Assembly: GCF_026183735.1 (NCBI RefSeq)
Contig: NZ_JAPFRE010000041.1
Coordinates: 28,297 to 92,296, forward strand
DNA length: 64,000 bases
Direction of reading: 5' to 3'
DNA from: Alteromonas sp. ASW11-130
Lineage (GTDB): Bacteria; Pseudomonadota; Gammaproteobacteria; Enterobacterales; Alteromonadaceae
The translations under genes and the position numbers were made by a program. Positions 44,000 to 53,526 of this stretch are shown in pieces. The notes under the pieces are model-generated. The model made no database searches, had not been told where the DNA came from, and saw only the letters and a list, made by a program, of their open reading frames with translations. Within the stretch, counting starts at the first letter, position 1. Every line of letters starts with the position of its first letter.

Positions 44000-44602
44000 T
44001 TACTCAAAAAGTTCCACTTCGCCTGCCCCATGAAATTGAAGCAATTTAACTTTATATTCACTTTCACGCTCAAAGATGGTGCTGTTATGCATTCGTTTAA
44101 GCTTTTTCACTTTCACTTCCCCTGTGTGAGTGAAGAAATACACTTTACGTGGATACTCGCCCAATAGGTCTGAGGCAACAATGGGAATCTGTTCAGTACG
44201 CAAGAAGTCGGTGACAAAATCAGCGTTGCGTTCTCCAACATTAGCTACCGTTAACCCCCGCAATACGTTTCCGCCTCCAAAAACTTTTGCTTCAAGCCGA
44301 GAACGTGCCGCACCTCTTTTCATCAACTCATTGGTCAATACCTCCATAGCATAGCTGCCATAGCGGGCTGAATCGGAATCCTGTTCTATCCCACCCTCGT
44401 CATACGGCAGTAAAAAGTGGTTCATTCCTCCAACTTTTGCGATTGGATCCCGCAAGCACACTGACACGCACGAACCCAATACTGTTACAATCAACAGTTC
44501 TGCTGAAGTTGCATAATATTCACCGGGAAGAATTTTTACCGCCTGACATTGAAAATGTCGGTCGAAATATCTGTTAGACTGATTTAATTGGTCGACTTTC
44601 AA
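44000..44602 (-). CDS. cheD: CheD chemoreceptor glutamine deamidase
   Basis: This 200-residue CheD has the family core: TVLGSCVSVCLRDPIAKVGGMNHFLLP with the catalytic Cys-His pair, FGGGNVLRGL and VGERNADFV with the Thr/Ser position. It deamidates receptor glutamines and helps adaptation. It overlaps the end of cheR by 4 bases (ATGA), so the two are co-translated. The C-terminal tail GAGEVELFE is shared in pattern with the tail of the first chemoreceptor of the operon (see findings). In the F7/che2 layout CheD acts with the Aer2-type receptor encoded upstream. Confidence 0.93.
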   Translation of the reverse strand: MKVDQLNQSNRYFDRHFQCQAVKILPGEYYATSAELLIVTVLGSCVSVCLRDPIAKVGGMNHFLLPYDEGGIEQDSDSARYGSYAMEVLTNELMKRGAARSRLEAKVFGGGNVLRGLTVANVGERNADFVTDFLRTEQIPIVASDLLGEYPRKVYFFTHTGEVKVKKLKRMHNSTIFERESEYKVKLLQFHGAGEVELFE

Positions 44603-45411
44603 CGTTGCTCCTTAACTTGATAAATCGTACGGCCGATGGATTTGTAGTCATTAGTTAGTTGCGAAAAGCCCTCTGAGTGTCCCGCGATATAAATACCGTT
44701 GGGAGCCAGGTAAGTAGAAAATTTCTTTAATAGCTGCGCTTGGGTCGGTTTATCAAAATAAATCATTACATTGCGGCAAAACACTACATCAATCTTCTTT
44801 TTTATCTGCCATTTTGGATCGAGCAGATTTTGCCGAAAAAATTTCACTGTCCGCGCGACTGCGGGCTTTACTCTGACATTACCGGCATTGGTTCCTTTCC
44901 CTCGATCAAAAAACGCTTTAAGGTACCCATCAGAGACAGTATTTATTGCTGTTAGCGGATACTCCCCCCTCTTCGCTTTTTCTAACATCCTACTATCAAT
45001 GTCGGAGGCCATTACGGAAATATTGTGATTGATGCTGCCACGGGCATCAATGCAGGTCATTGCAATAGAGTAAGGTTCCTCACCGGAACTTGAAGCAGCA
45101 CACCAGATGGTTAAGGGTTGAGAATTTTCTTGTAGAAACTCTTTCAGAAAATCAAAGTGATGCGATTCCCGAAAAAAAGATGTCAGGTTTGTCGTCAAAG
45201 CATTAACAAACTCTTCAGTTTCATCTTTCTCATTTTTTATAACTTGCAAATATTCATCAAAGGAGTGCAACCCCAATTGACGGATACGGCGAGACAAACG
45301 GCTATAGACCATTTTGTCTTTCGACTCTACCAGCTTAATACCCGTTAGTTTATAGAGTAGTGTCCTAACTGCGTCAAAATTTTCCTTGGTATAACCAAAC
45401 TCTATGCCCAT
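44599..45411 (-). CDS. cheR: CheR chemoreceptor methyltransferase
   Basis: This 270-residue protein has an N-terminal CheR alpha domain and a C-terminal SAM-dependent methyltransferase. TIWCAASSSGEEPYSIAM is the SAM-binding motif, DIDSRMLEKAKRGEYP follows, and IDVVFCRNVMIYFD and GHSEGF are the family catalytic stretches. It methylates receptor glutamates. The neighbouring receptor ends in EWENF, a NWETF-type pentapeptide to which CheR-type enzymes bind. It starts 6 bases after that receptor's stop and overlaps cheD by 4 bases. The domain set and length are normal. Confidence 0.95.
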   Translation of the reverse strand: MGIEFGYTKENFDAVRTLLYKLTGIKLVESKDKMVYSRLSRRIRQLGLHSFDEYLQVIKNEKDETEEFVNALTTNLTSFFRESHHFDFLKEFLQENSQPLTIWCAASSSGEEPYSIAMTCIDARGSINHNISVMASDIDSRMLEKAKRGEYPLTAINTVSDGYLKAFFDRGKGTNAGNVRVKPAVARTVKFFRQNLLDPKWQIKKKIDVVFCRNVMIYFDKPTQAQLLKKFSTYLAPNGIYIAGHSEGFSQLTNDYKSIGRTIYQVKEQR

Positions 45412-45417
45412 ACCCGA

Positions 45418-48354
45418 TTAGAAATTTTCCCACTCATCATCGTCGTCGGCCAACCCTTCAACTGTGGAGGGTGGAGGAGTGTTAATTTTGACCCGCTCCT
45501 TTTTAGGCGCCCCTAATTCTGGACGTGCCAAAGTGGTTGCCTTACTTCTTACTGCTCCATCTGACTCATCAACACTAAAATTCGACACCCTTTGGAGTAA
45601 CTCGGAAGCTTGACTGCTCAAGTTTTCCGCCGCAGCCGCCGACTCTTCTACCAGCGCCGCATTTTGTTGGGTCATTTCATCCATTTGCGTAACCGCGCGA
45701 TTTATTTCGTCAATTCCGTTTGCCTGCTCCGCAGAAGCTGCCGCAATTTCAGACATGATGTCGTTTACGCGCTTAATCGATACAACAATGTTCCCCATGG
45801 TGTCACCGGATTGTGTGACTAAGGTATTACCACTTTCTATTTTGTCGACCGATTCGGAGATCAGTTCTTTGATATCTTTCGCAGCATTGGCAGAGCGTTG
45901 AGCTAGGGTACGTACTTCTGTAGCAACTACTGCAAATCCTCTGCCCTGTTCACCCGCTCGCGCGGCTTCTACTGCCGCATTTAAAGCGAGGATATTGGTT
46001 TGAAACGCAATACCATCAATAACACTAATAATATCTTCAATTTTTTTGGCAGATTCATTAATGGCAGACATGGTATCCACCACTTTAGAAATAAGTGCAC
46101 CACCTTCCTCTGCGACTGTAGCTGATTCCAAAGCCAAGTTGTTAGCTTGTTTAGCGTTTTCTGCGTTTAGTTGTACGGTGCTCGTCATTTCTTCCATGCT
46201 AGAAGCGGTTTCTTCGAGATTGGCTGCTTGTTGTTCGGTACGGGTGGATAGATCAGAATTTCCCTTCGCAATTTCAGATGACATGTCATTAATCGAATCA
46301 CAACCATGTTTTATGCTGGCTATAGTCTCATTCAACTCACTAATAAAGTAATTAATTGATTCGACCAACTCTTTAAAGTCGGCATCAGCGCTGTCTTCTA
46401 ATCTGGCTGTGAGTTCACCTTGCGATAGACTTGTCATTGCGGCTTTAATATCACTAATTGTACGAGCTCGTGGCGTGATATCAGTAGCAAATTCAACCAC
46501 TTTTACGACGTTGCCTTCAGGGTCCAATATAGGGTTGTATGACGCTTGTAACCAAACAGCTTTTCCTCCTTTGGCTACGCGTTCGAATTCCCCTATTTTA
46601 AGTTCGCCCCTGGCAAGCTCTTCCCAAAATGTTGAGTATGTCTGGCTATTTTTAGTTTTCGAGTTGGTAAACATGCTGTGGTGTTTACCTTTAATTTCGT
46701 TAATTGAGTAACCCATGGTATTGATAAAGTTTTCATTCGCTTCGACAATGGTTCCGTCAGGCGTAAATTCGATTATCGCTTGCGATCGATCTAACGCATC
46801 TAACATTCCGGTTTTGACAAGTAAATCAGTATGATCGACCCACTCCACCATTATTAAGCGTTCGCCGGAAGAAGGATCGTGTAAAGGTGTGAGGGTTAAA
46901 TTGAAAGTTGACTGACCAATTGCTATTTGTGAATCAATTTCACGATCAAGGTTTTCAAGTCTGGTACCATCAGAAACAACTTTTTGTAAAATAGGCGTGA
47001 TATTTTGCTTTTCCAGATGATTGCCGTCGAAATTTGTCATCACTTTGTGCATGTCTGCTTCATTGTCTTTGAGTAATGCTTTGACGGCACTGTTGGCATA
47101 GGTTACGACCCCCTCTGAAGAGGTTAACATTATCCCGTTGGGTGTCGTATCAAGTGCTAGCTTTCCGGTTTTGGCCTCTCGCGCACTTTGGGCAAAATCA
47201 CGAAGTTGCTGGGTTAGCTCTTTTAACGCTTGCTCAATTTTTCCAATTTCGTCCCCACGAGTAACATTGATTTCAGTGGAATAGTCGCCCTTGGCAAAGC
47301 GTTCCAATACCATAACAGTGTAATTCACCCCCTTGGTGACAGAGGTCGCCACCGCCAGCAAAAGTGTCAATGTTATGGCTGAAAGCACTAAAATAACAAT
47401 AAACTCCCACATGAGGGTCATGCTATAAGTGCTTTGCAGCTCTTTAAGTTCATCCGATAATAGGGCAATATTACGCTGGTTTACTTCATAGTATTCGCCA
47501 ATTATGCCGGTAAATTCTGAGAAAAATTGGTCGGAAGGGTAATTCACTGGAGCATTATCAGTAATTATCTCTCTTTCGACCAAAGTAAGCGCATTGTTTA
47601 CTTGATTATTGAGCTGACTATTTTCGGCAATAGCCTTAGAAACCTCTCTTGATTCAATAATTCGCATTGAATAAGCGCGAAGATAAAACTCTACATTAGA
47701 ATTCAGCCTCCCCAGCGCATTTTTATCGACGTTACTTGCGCTACTTTTAAGTAATACCTGTGCTCCCATGCCTCGAACTTTTCCTAAAGCGTCCGTTAAC
47801 TGGGGAAGATCCACGAAACTGGCGAGACTCAAGTTATAAGCTAATTCCGAAGGAACATATACTAGTTCAAAATCTGTAATAAGCCGCTCGTTAAATCGAT
47901 AGATGGACGAGATAAGTTCAGAGCTCTCATCAAAGGTTTCTGCACTATTTTGGGTAGCCGATAATTTGGTTCTCATGTTCTGCCAAGTACGCTGTATCTC
48001 ATCGATGCGACGATGCAGTTTGGGAATGTCGCTGAATGAATTTAACGCCACTTTTAGCTGGCTAATTTTATCGCTGACTTCCCTCGCTTTAGCTTGCCTT
48101 GGGCCAAGTGCGGCACCTTCACCGCTTAAGTGTCTTGCTGATAACCCTCTATATTCAGCAACGGCTTTAGCCAGCAGTGTAACGTCTTCTGCAATAGGGA
48201 CCCCTTTGATAGCGTGCTCAATTTTATCCAATGTCTCAGAGGCGACTTTATAAAATGAAATAGCGGGAATTAATATCACGATGGCAGTTATCACAGCCAG
48301 CGCTATTAGTTTCATACGGATAGAAATATTATTGAACCAACGAGTGCCAGTCAT
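45418..48354 (-). CDS. large chemoreceptor with PAS domains, Aer2/McpB-like
   Basis: This 978-residue receptor has TM1 near residues 15-35, a long periplasmic helical domain and TM2 near 320-340. A HAMP domain follows ([14 protein letters not shown] ... ), then two PAS-like units: [23 protein letters not shown] and [28 protein letters not shown] with its PAC. A second HAMP-like stretch and the signalling tip ([46 protein letters not shown]) come next. The C-terminus DDDEWENF is a NWETF-type pentapeptide docking site for CheR/CheB. In the matching Pseudomonas che2 operon the receptor at this position is Aer2/McpB, a PAS-heme oxygen sensor. Whether these PAS units bind heme cannot be told from sequence alone. 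Confidence 0.9.
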   Translation of the reverse strand: MTGTRWFNNISIRMKLIALAVITAIVILIPAISFYKVASETLDKIEHAIKGVPIAEDVTLLAKAVAEYRGLSARHLSGEGAALGPRQAKAREVSDKISQLKVALNSFSDIPKLHRRIDEIQRTWQNMRTKLSATQNSAETFDESSELISSIYRFNERLITDFELVYVPSELAYNLSLASFVDLPQLTDALGKVRGMGAQVLLKSSASNVDKNALGRLNSNVEFYLRAYSMRIIESREVSKAIAENSQLNNQVNNALTLVEREIITDNAPVNYPSDQFFSEFTGIIGEYYEVNQRNIALLSDELKELQSTYSMTLMWEFIVILVLSAITLTLLLAVATSVTKGVNYTVMVLERFAKGDYSTEINVTRGDEIGKIEQALKELTQQLRDFAQSAREAKTGKLALDTTPNGIMLTSSEGVVTYANSAVKALLKDNEADMHKVMTNFDGNHLEKQNITPILQKVVSDGTRLENLDREIDSQIAIGQSTFNLTLTPLHDPSSGERLIMVEWVDHTDLLVKTGMLDALDRSQAIIEFTPDGTIVEANENFINTMGYSINEIKGKHHSMFTNSKTKNSQTYSTFWEELARGELKIGEFERVAKGGKAVWLQASYNPILDPEGNVVKVVEFATDITPRARTISDIKAAMTSLSQGELTARLEDSADADFKELVESINYFISELNETIASIKHGCDSINDMSSEIAKGNSDLSTRTEQQAANLEETASSMEEMTSTVQLNAENAKQANNLALESATVAEEGGALISKVVDTMSAINESAKKIEDIISVIDGIAFQTNILALNAAVEAARAGEQGRGFAVVATEVRTLAQRSANAAKDIKELISESVDKIESGNTLVTQSGDTMGNIVVSIKRVNDIMSEIAAASAEQANGIDEINRAVTQMDEMTQQNAALVEESAAAAENLSSQASELLQRVSNFSVDESDGAVRSKATTLARPELGAPKKERVKINTPPPSTVEGLADDDDEWENF

Positions 48355-48359
48355 GATAC

Positions 48360-48848
48360 TTATGCCTCCGTCTCAGGGTTAGATTCGAACAAATCCAGCT
48401 CTTTGCTCGTGATTAAGGCTTCGATGTTCATCAAGATAATCATTTGGCCTTCCCATTCGATTAATCCGTGTAAATAGCTGCTATCAAAAGCTACCCCAAA
48501 TTCTGGGGGAGGTTTGACTTCGTTATTATTGATTTTGATAACATCACTAACTTCGTCGACAACAATACCCACAATCCGATCATTGATATTCAGCATGATA
48601 ACAATGGTAAATTCGTTATAAACGGCTTCGCCAACATCAAACTTCAGGCGCAGGTCGACGATTGGTACAATATCCCCTCTAAGATTAAGCACACCTTTTA
48701 TAAAGGGGGGGGCCTTCGCAATTTTAGTAACGGGCTCCCATCCGCGAATTTCTTTAACGCGCATAATGTCTAAGCCATACTGCTCGTCCCCCAGAACAAA
48801 CGTAAGAAACTCTTTGTACAATGTATCTTCTTCGCTAAGCTCGCTCAT
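48360..48848 (-). CDS. cheW: CheW coupling protein
   Basis: This 162-residue protein has the CheW fold: [57 protein letters not shown] is the classical N-terminal half, and [12 protein letters not shown] and [20 protein letters not shown] complete the two sub-barrels. It links CheA to receptor tips. Its start lies inside the end of cheA (14-base overlap), indicating coupled synthesis. It is followed 6 bases later by the PAS-chemoreceptor gene. Length and motifs are normal. Confidence 0.95.
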   Translation of the reverse strand: MSELSEEDTLYKEFLTFVLGDEQYGLDIMRVKEIRGWEPVTKIAKAPPFIKGVLNLRGDIVPIVDLRLKFDVGEAVYNEFTIVIMLNINDRIVGIVVDEVSDVIKINNNEVKPPPEFGVAFDSSYLHGLIEWEGQMIILMNIEALITSKELDLFESNPETEA

Positions 48849-50751
48849 GATCCCTCTCAGGTATTAAAGTCATATCCACCGCTGTCGCAATGCTGTCTAA
48901 ATCAAGAATAAGTGCTACGCTGCCATCCCCTAAAATAGTGGCTCCCGCTACGTGCTCTACCGAACGGTAATGACGTTCCAATGATTTAATGACCACCTGC
49001 TGTTGGCCTTCCAAGCGCTCTACCAGCAAACCAAACCTTGCTCTGCTGGATTCCACCAACACCACGATATGGTGAGTCGCTTCAAGCTCTATGTTCAATT
49101 CCATCCGTTCTGATAACGATATCAGTGGCCAGTATTCTTCTCTTACCCATAGCATTCGTTGTTTTGATAAGGTTTTGATTTGGGCAATATCCGGTTGGAT
49201 AGACTCCACTATATGGGTAAGGGGGATAATATAAGTCTGATCTTCCACTGTCACACACATCCCATCTAAAATAGCTAAAGTAAGCGGGAGGCGAATAAAG
49301 ATAGTCGTGCCTTCACCTTTTTTACTTTGAATTTCAATTGAGCCATTGATGGATTCAATATTGCGTCTAACCACATCCATGCCCACTCCTCGTCCAGATA
49401 CGTCGGTAACAGCTGCAGCTGTTGAGAAACCTGGCTCAAAAATAAGTTGCCAAATCTCCCCGTCTGTCGCATCGTCGTTTACCTGCAGGCCGTTAGATCG
49501 TGCTTTTTCGAGAATACGTTCTCGATCTAAGCCACCACCGTCATCGATAATTTTAATGACAACATTGCCGCCTAACTGTTCGGCACTAAGCGTTATTGTG
49601 CCAGTTTCTGATTTTCCGCTTTGACGTCGGCTTTCTTTACTTTCTACACCGTGATCTACACTGTTGCGCACTAAATGTGTTAACGGATCAACCAGCTTTT
49701 CAATCATGCCTTTATCAATTTCGGTATCTCCGCCGCGAATATCTAAATCAATAGACTTATCCAGTTTATTAGCGAGATCCCTCACAACCCGCGGAAAACG
49801 ATTGAATACTGAAGAAATCGGTAGCATTCGCATCGACATGATGGATTCTTGCAACTGACGAATGTTTTGTGACAATTCATCAAGCGCCCCGTCGATTTTT
49901 TCTGCTATTGTGCCTTCTACTTCGCTGCCAATCATGCGAAGCATTGATTGCGTTATAACCAGTTCGCCTACCTGATTGACTAGTGAATCTATTTTGGTGG
50001 TATCGACTCGTATGGTTGTATTTTCAGACTTTGTTGAAACTGTGCGCTTGGGAGCTGCGGCAGGAACAGGCTTTTTAGGCGGAGGGGTTTTTGGGACTTC
50101 TGCTTCACTATCAGGGTGCATGGAAGCCTTAACTTCTTCATCGAAGAAACCAAAGCCTTCGCCTTCCTCATTGTTAGCATCCGCTGTAATTGCTTCAGGC
50201 TCTTCGTCGAAAAAGCCAAAGCCGTCGTCTGTGTCGGTATTACTGACAACATCTTCCTCGTCGAAGAAACCAAAAGCATCATTATCGCTCGGTGCAGACT
50301 GCTTTTCTTCTCGTTCACCGAAAAAACCAAACGCACCTTCTTCGTCATCCACTTTTGACGAGGCCTCAGGTAATATCGCTTCTAATTTCTTTGTGCCTTC
50401 TTCAATTGCATCCCAATCGATATCATTATTATTTTGGTAGGCTGATAAAATATCTTTTAACTGATCATTGGTTTCCAGTAGCACATCTACAATTGCAACG
50501 TCTAAATCCATTTGCTGGTTGCGCGCGAGATCTAAAATCGTTTCCATTACATGGGTAAGCTTTCCTAGCGCGTCAAAGCCGAAAATGCCGCTCCCCCCTT
50601 TTATAGAGTGGGCTGCCCTGAAAATACTATTTAGTGCTTCCGGATCTGGCTGGTCCAGATCAAGATCCAGTAGCTGCTGCTCCATTTCAGCTAAGTGTTC
50701 ATGGCTTTCGTCGAAAAAGACTTCGTGAAATTCACTTAGATCTACCGACAT
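48835..50751 (-). CDS. cheA: CheA histidine kinase with FGFF(D/G)E linker motifs
   Basis: This 638-residue CheA has an N-terminal Hpt/P1 domain (AAHSIKGGSG with phospho-His48), then a long acidic linker (about 135-235) holding FGFFGE at 141-146 and FGFFDEE at 160, 178 and 200. The dimerisation domain begins near 244 (TTIRVDTTKIDSLVNQVGELVITQ). The ATPase domain has HLVRNSVDHGVE (N box) and IIDDGGGLD (G1), and VSGRGVGMDVVRRNI (G2). A CheW-like P5 regulatory domain completes the protein. A normal P2 (CheY/CheB-binding) domain is not visible, and the FGFF motifs occupy its place. It phosphorylates CheY and CheB. It lies between cheY and cheW in the operon. Confidence 0.95.
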   Translation of the reverse strand: MSVDLSEFHEVFFDESHEHLAEMEQQLLDLDLDQPDPEALNSIFRAAHSIKGGSGIFGFDALGKLTHVMETILDLARNQQMDLDVAIVDVLLETNDQLKDILSAYQNNNDIDWDAIEEGTKKLEAILPEASSKVDDEEGAFGFFGEREEKQSAPSDNDAFGFFDEEDVVSNTDTDDGFGFFDEEPEAITADANNEEGEGFGFFDEEVKASMHPDSEAEVPKTPPPKKPVPAAAPKRTVSTKSENTTIRVDTTKIDSLVNQVGELVITQSMLRMIGSEVEGTIAEKIDGALDELSQNIRQLQESIMSMRMLPISSVFNRFPRVVRDLANKLDKSIDLDIRGGDTEIDKGMIEKLVDPLTHLVRNSVDHGVESKESRRQSGKSETGTITLSAEQLGGNVVIKIIDDGGGLDRERILEKARSNGLQVNDDATDGEIWQLIFEPGFSTAAAVTDVSGRGVGMDVVRRNIESINGSIEIQSKKGEGTTIFIRLPLTLAILDGMCVTVEDQTYIIPLTHIVESIQPDIAQIKTLSKQRMLWVREEYWPLISLSERMELNIELEATHHIVVLVESSRARFGLLVERLEGQQQVVIKSLERHYRSVEHVAGATILGDGSVALILDLDSIATAVDMTLIPERDHERA

Positions 50752-50760
50752 GTAGGTACC

Positions 50761-51126
50761 TTATCCCAATACTTTCGCAGCCACCGCTAACAACTTAGCA
50801 GGGTCAAAAGGTTTTACCATCCATCCAGTCGCGCCCGCTGCTTTGCCTTGGGATTTCATACTGTCTCCTGCTTCTGTGGTAAGCACTACGATGGGAACGG
50901 TACGATAGGCGCTCATTTCCCGCAGAGATCTTATTAACGTTAAGCCATCCATACGCGGCATGTTCTGATCTGTTAGCACAAAATCGAAACGTTGAGACTG
51001 ACACTTATCTAATGCCGCCTGTCCGTCTTCTGCAGCTGTTACATCATAGCCTTGCCTTTTCAGCGTTGCTTCCACCATCTGCCTGATAGAGGGAGAATCA
51101 TCTACAATTAGAATTTTTTTTGACAT
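50761..51126 (-). CDS. cheY: CheY-type chemotaxis response regulator
   Basis: This 121-residue receiver domain alone has the acidic pocket VDDSPSIRQMV (6-16), the phospho-acceptor Asp in FVLTDQNMPRMDG (about residue 53), Thr in VVLTTEAG and Lys in WMVKPF, plus a Trp that is usual near the output face. It is phosphorylated by CheA; its output target is unknown here since there is no flagellar cluster in the window and no CheZ. It sits 9 bases upstream of cheA and 41 bases downstream of the STAS gene. Motifs are complete. Confidence 0.93.
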   Translation of the reverse strand: MSKKILIVDDSPSIRQMVEATLKRQGYDVTAAEDGQAALDKCQSQRFDFVLTDQNMPRMDGLTLIRSLREMSAYRTVPIVVLTTEAGDSMKSQGKAAGATGWMVKPFDPAKLLAVAAKVLG

Positions 51127-51167
51127 ATTTACTCCTGCTTCCGTACTTGACTAACCTTTTATTTTAA

Positions 51168-51443
51168 TTAATTAATTTTGAACAGCTTTTGGAAATTGGC
51201 CATACTCAGCAATTCGTAGGCCGTACCGCGAACGTTTTTCATTTGTACTTCTCGGTTTTTGACTACCGCCTTTTTGCGGAGCAACACCATCATGCCAAGC
51301 GCCGCACTGTCGAGGTATTCGACCGCTGAAAAGTCTAGTTGGATGGGCACCTTTGAATCTTCTGCTAACACGTTCTCATACTGCTCGGTAAAGGTTTTAT
51401 GTTGGCTAAAATCAAACTTACTCGGTAACCTTATTGTGGGCAT
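51168..51443 (-). CDS. STAS-domain protein (anti-sigma antagonist-like)
   Basis: This 91-residue protein is a single STAS domain. The conserved helix-capping stretch VEYLDSAALGMMVLLRKKA carries the Ser that kinases phosphorylate in SpoIIAA-type proteins. Short STAS proteins of this kind are found as the second or first gene of F7-type chemotaxis operons, next to cheY. Its partner kinase is not in the window. It probably acts as a phosphorylation-controlled adaptor rather than in sigma control. It lies between the small chemoreceptor gene (9 bases) and cheY (41 bases). Confidence 0.85.
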   Translation of the reverse strand: MPTIRLPSKFDFSQHKTFTEQYENVLAEDSKVPIQLDFSAVEYLDSAALGMMVLLRKKAVVKNREVQMKNVRGTAYELLSMANFQKLFKIN

Positions 51444-51452
51444 ATACTCCCC

Positions 51453-52613
51453 CTAGAAAAATTCCACTTCACCTGCATCAATCGAAGCAGAAGAGACTGG
51501 ATTATGCTTCGCTGGCGTAATATCAGCTAGTTTATTACATACGCTTTCAACCTTCTTAGAATCAAAGGCTTGGGCGCTTTCCATTTCGCTTACAGCGCGT
51601 CTAACTCCATCCACCAGTTGAATTACATAGGCAAGATTTTGTGTAGTGATATCACCAAACTGCAAGCTCCGAACTGCTGTCGAAACAGCGTTCTCAAGAT
51701 TGTTAGATAATTCTGATAGCCCTGCCGCTATTTGTTGATCACTTTTTGCTTTTTTTATCATCCTTTCTAATGCTGTGTTGATTTCTTTTTTTGCATCTAA
51801 AACATAGGTTACGTCGTAGGCAGCGAGTTTTGTCACTTTGTCGGTCAAAACATCTATTTTGGCATTCATTTTTTTCAGTTCTTCCTGAATGGATTCACTG
51901 AAAGAAGCCGAACGATTGGACAATTTGCGCACTTCGTCTGCCACCACAGCAAAGCCTCGGCCATGTTCACCTGCGCGGGCAGCTTCAATAGCCGCATTGA
52001 GTGCAAGCAGGTTGGTTTGCGATGCAATAGCATCTATGTCTTTTAACGCATTCATCACCGCAGGAACTGATTCTCGCAATGCCGTTACGTGGTCTAGCAC
52101 TTCCATTGAATCTGCGGACATATTGACGGTAGATTGAATAAAGCGATCCAACGTATGGCCAGTGCTTACTGCAAATTCCTGCATTTCTTCGCTGTATTCC
52201 CGCCCTTCCATATCTTGCCCATGTATAAGAATTTTTAATGCTCGAGATTGTTCGTCAATTAAGTCACCTAGCGCATTAAAACTATCAGTTAAGGTGATTA
52301 TGGCCTCGTCTTGTGTCGTTTTTACATTGGATAAGTCGTTGTAGCTATTTTCTGATATGGTATATAAATTCGACAAACCATTAGCAACGACGATAGATTG
52401 CGCACCAGAAAGGAAGGTCGTAGCCTGTACCGAACGCTCTGCTTCCTGAGCTACGGGGGCTTCATTCTGATTTGTCGTTTTGCTTCCGTATTCCCAGATT
52501 ATCCAAGCAGAAGCCAGTAAGAATACGGCTAATACCCCATGTCCCATGGCTGCAATTATAATAGCCACAATAATTCCCGCGGCTTGCAAACCGTAAGTTC
52601 TTATTTTATCCAA
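51453..52613 (-). CDS. small chemoreceptor-like protein with short periplasmic exposure
   Basis: This 386-residue receptor-like protein has two closely spaced N-terminal hydrophobic segments (about 10-26 and 27-44) and no ligand-binding domain. A coiled-coil cytoplasmic part has the receptor tip [52 protein letters not shown]. Its sensory input must therefore come from the membrane or from other proteins. The C-terminal six residues GEVEFF resemble the CheD tail in this operon. It is first in the chemotaxis operon, so its promoter lies in 52614-53526. It lacks the conventional methylation-region pattern in the length seen in normal receptors, so it may be a structural or adaptor receptor. Confidence 0.88.
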   Translation of the reverse strand: MDKIRTYGLQAAGIIVAIIIAAMGHGVLAVFLLASAWIIWEYGSKTTNQNEAPVAQEAERSVQATTFLSGAQSIVVANGLSNLYTISENSYNDLSNVKTTQDEAIITLTDSFNALGDLIDEQSRALKILIHGQDMEGREYSEEMQEFAVSTGHTLDRFIQSTVNMSADSMEVLDHVTALRESVPAVMNALKDIDAIASQTNLLALNAAIEAARAGEHGRGFAVVADEVRKLSNRSASFSESIQEELKKMNAKIDVLTDKVTKLAAYDVTYVLDAKKEINTALERMIKKAKSDQQIAAGLSELSNNLENAVSTAVRSLQFGDITTQNLAYVIQLVDGVRRAVSEMESAQAFDSKKVESVCNKLADITPAKHNPVSSASIDAGEVEFF

Positions 52614-53526
52614 CGTCAGTTCCTTAGCTTACAAATGCTTATTCGATGCCGAATTTAAGTTGGCGTATAGGAATAAGAATAAGCGTAGTAGAAAATTTTT
52701 TGCATGCTTACTTAATGAATTAAAAAAGCGTTATTTTTTAACGTTTTTGCGTTAAAAACCTGGCCCTTTCGATTTTTTTTAAGTGCGATGCGACTAAGAA
52801 TTTGCTTTCTATGCCTACGCTTCAACGTTCGTGTGACGCGAGTCAGAAGATAAGATAAATGAACGCAGCATTAGGGTTACCCGATGAACACCCTCCCCCC
52901 GATAGCGGTGAGCTCTAGTATTGTATGTTCCTAGTAATTCTCTTTTAGAACTTACGATAACAATTAAGGAAGTCGTGACCTCCGTCACGATGACGACTCT
53001 GCGTAGATGTACCTGTTACGACCGCTTCCTTGTCTAATGCTGCCTGCCAGCTCAAGTCTAAACCTTGAACTAAGAGTGCCAGACTGGATATGAGCCACTA
53101 CAGTTCAGGTGTGATCCGCGGCGTTTACCGGTGGTGCTCTCACTGACGCCTCCATGTTAGACATGTCGATAACTGATATGACAACGCTATTAACGACAAT
53201 TAACCTCATTGAAAAAAACAGGCCCTAACCAACCCTCAAGTTATTGTTGAAAGGTTACAGATTTTCCAAACAAGTTTTTCGCCCCCCACCGTGCAGACAA
53301 TGCTTAGTGGGTCGCATTAAAATCCTCCCTAATAAGATGGGTTCGCAGTGATTAATCGCGGGCTCGCATCCTCTCCACATTTGCCATGTCTGGGAGTATT
53401 CCGACACCTCGAATTATCTTTTCTCTGGCAGCGCAATCTTTTAAGTTTCAAACACACTTTTAGATTCACTTCAACGCTCAGCTCGACTACTATACCTGTG
53501 GTAACGTAGCGTCGGATAGAGTAGTA
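52614..53526. other. gene-free interval with two repeat fragments
   Basis: This region is divergent between the chemotaxis operon and the TPR-GGDEF gene. Direct observations: a palindromic piece at 52972-52998 (GTCGTGACC ... CGTCACGATGACG) related to the repeat array at 41.5-42.9 kb, and a degenerate copy (about 53031-53104) of the dispersed repeat also seen at 18683-18776. I see no coding frame with family features. Promoters for both flanking genes should lie here. Confidence 0.5.
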
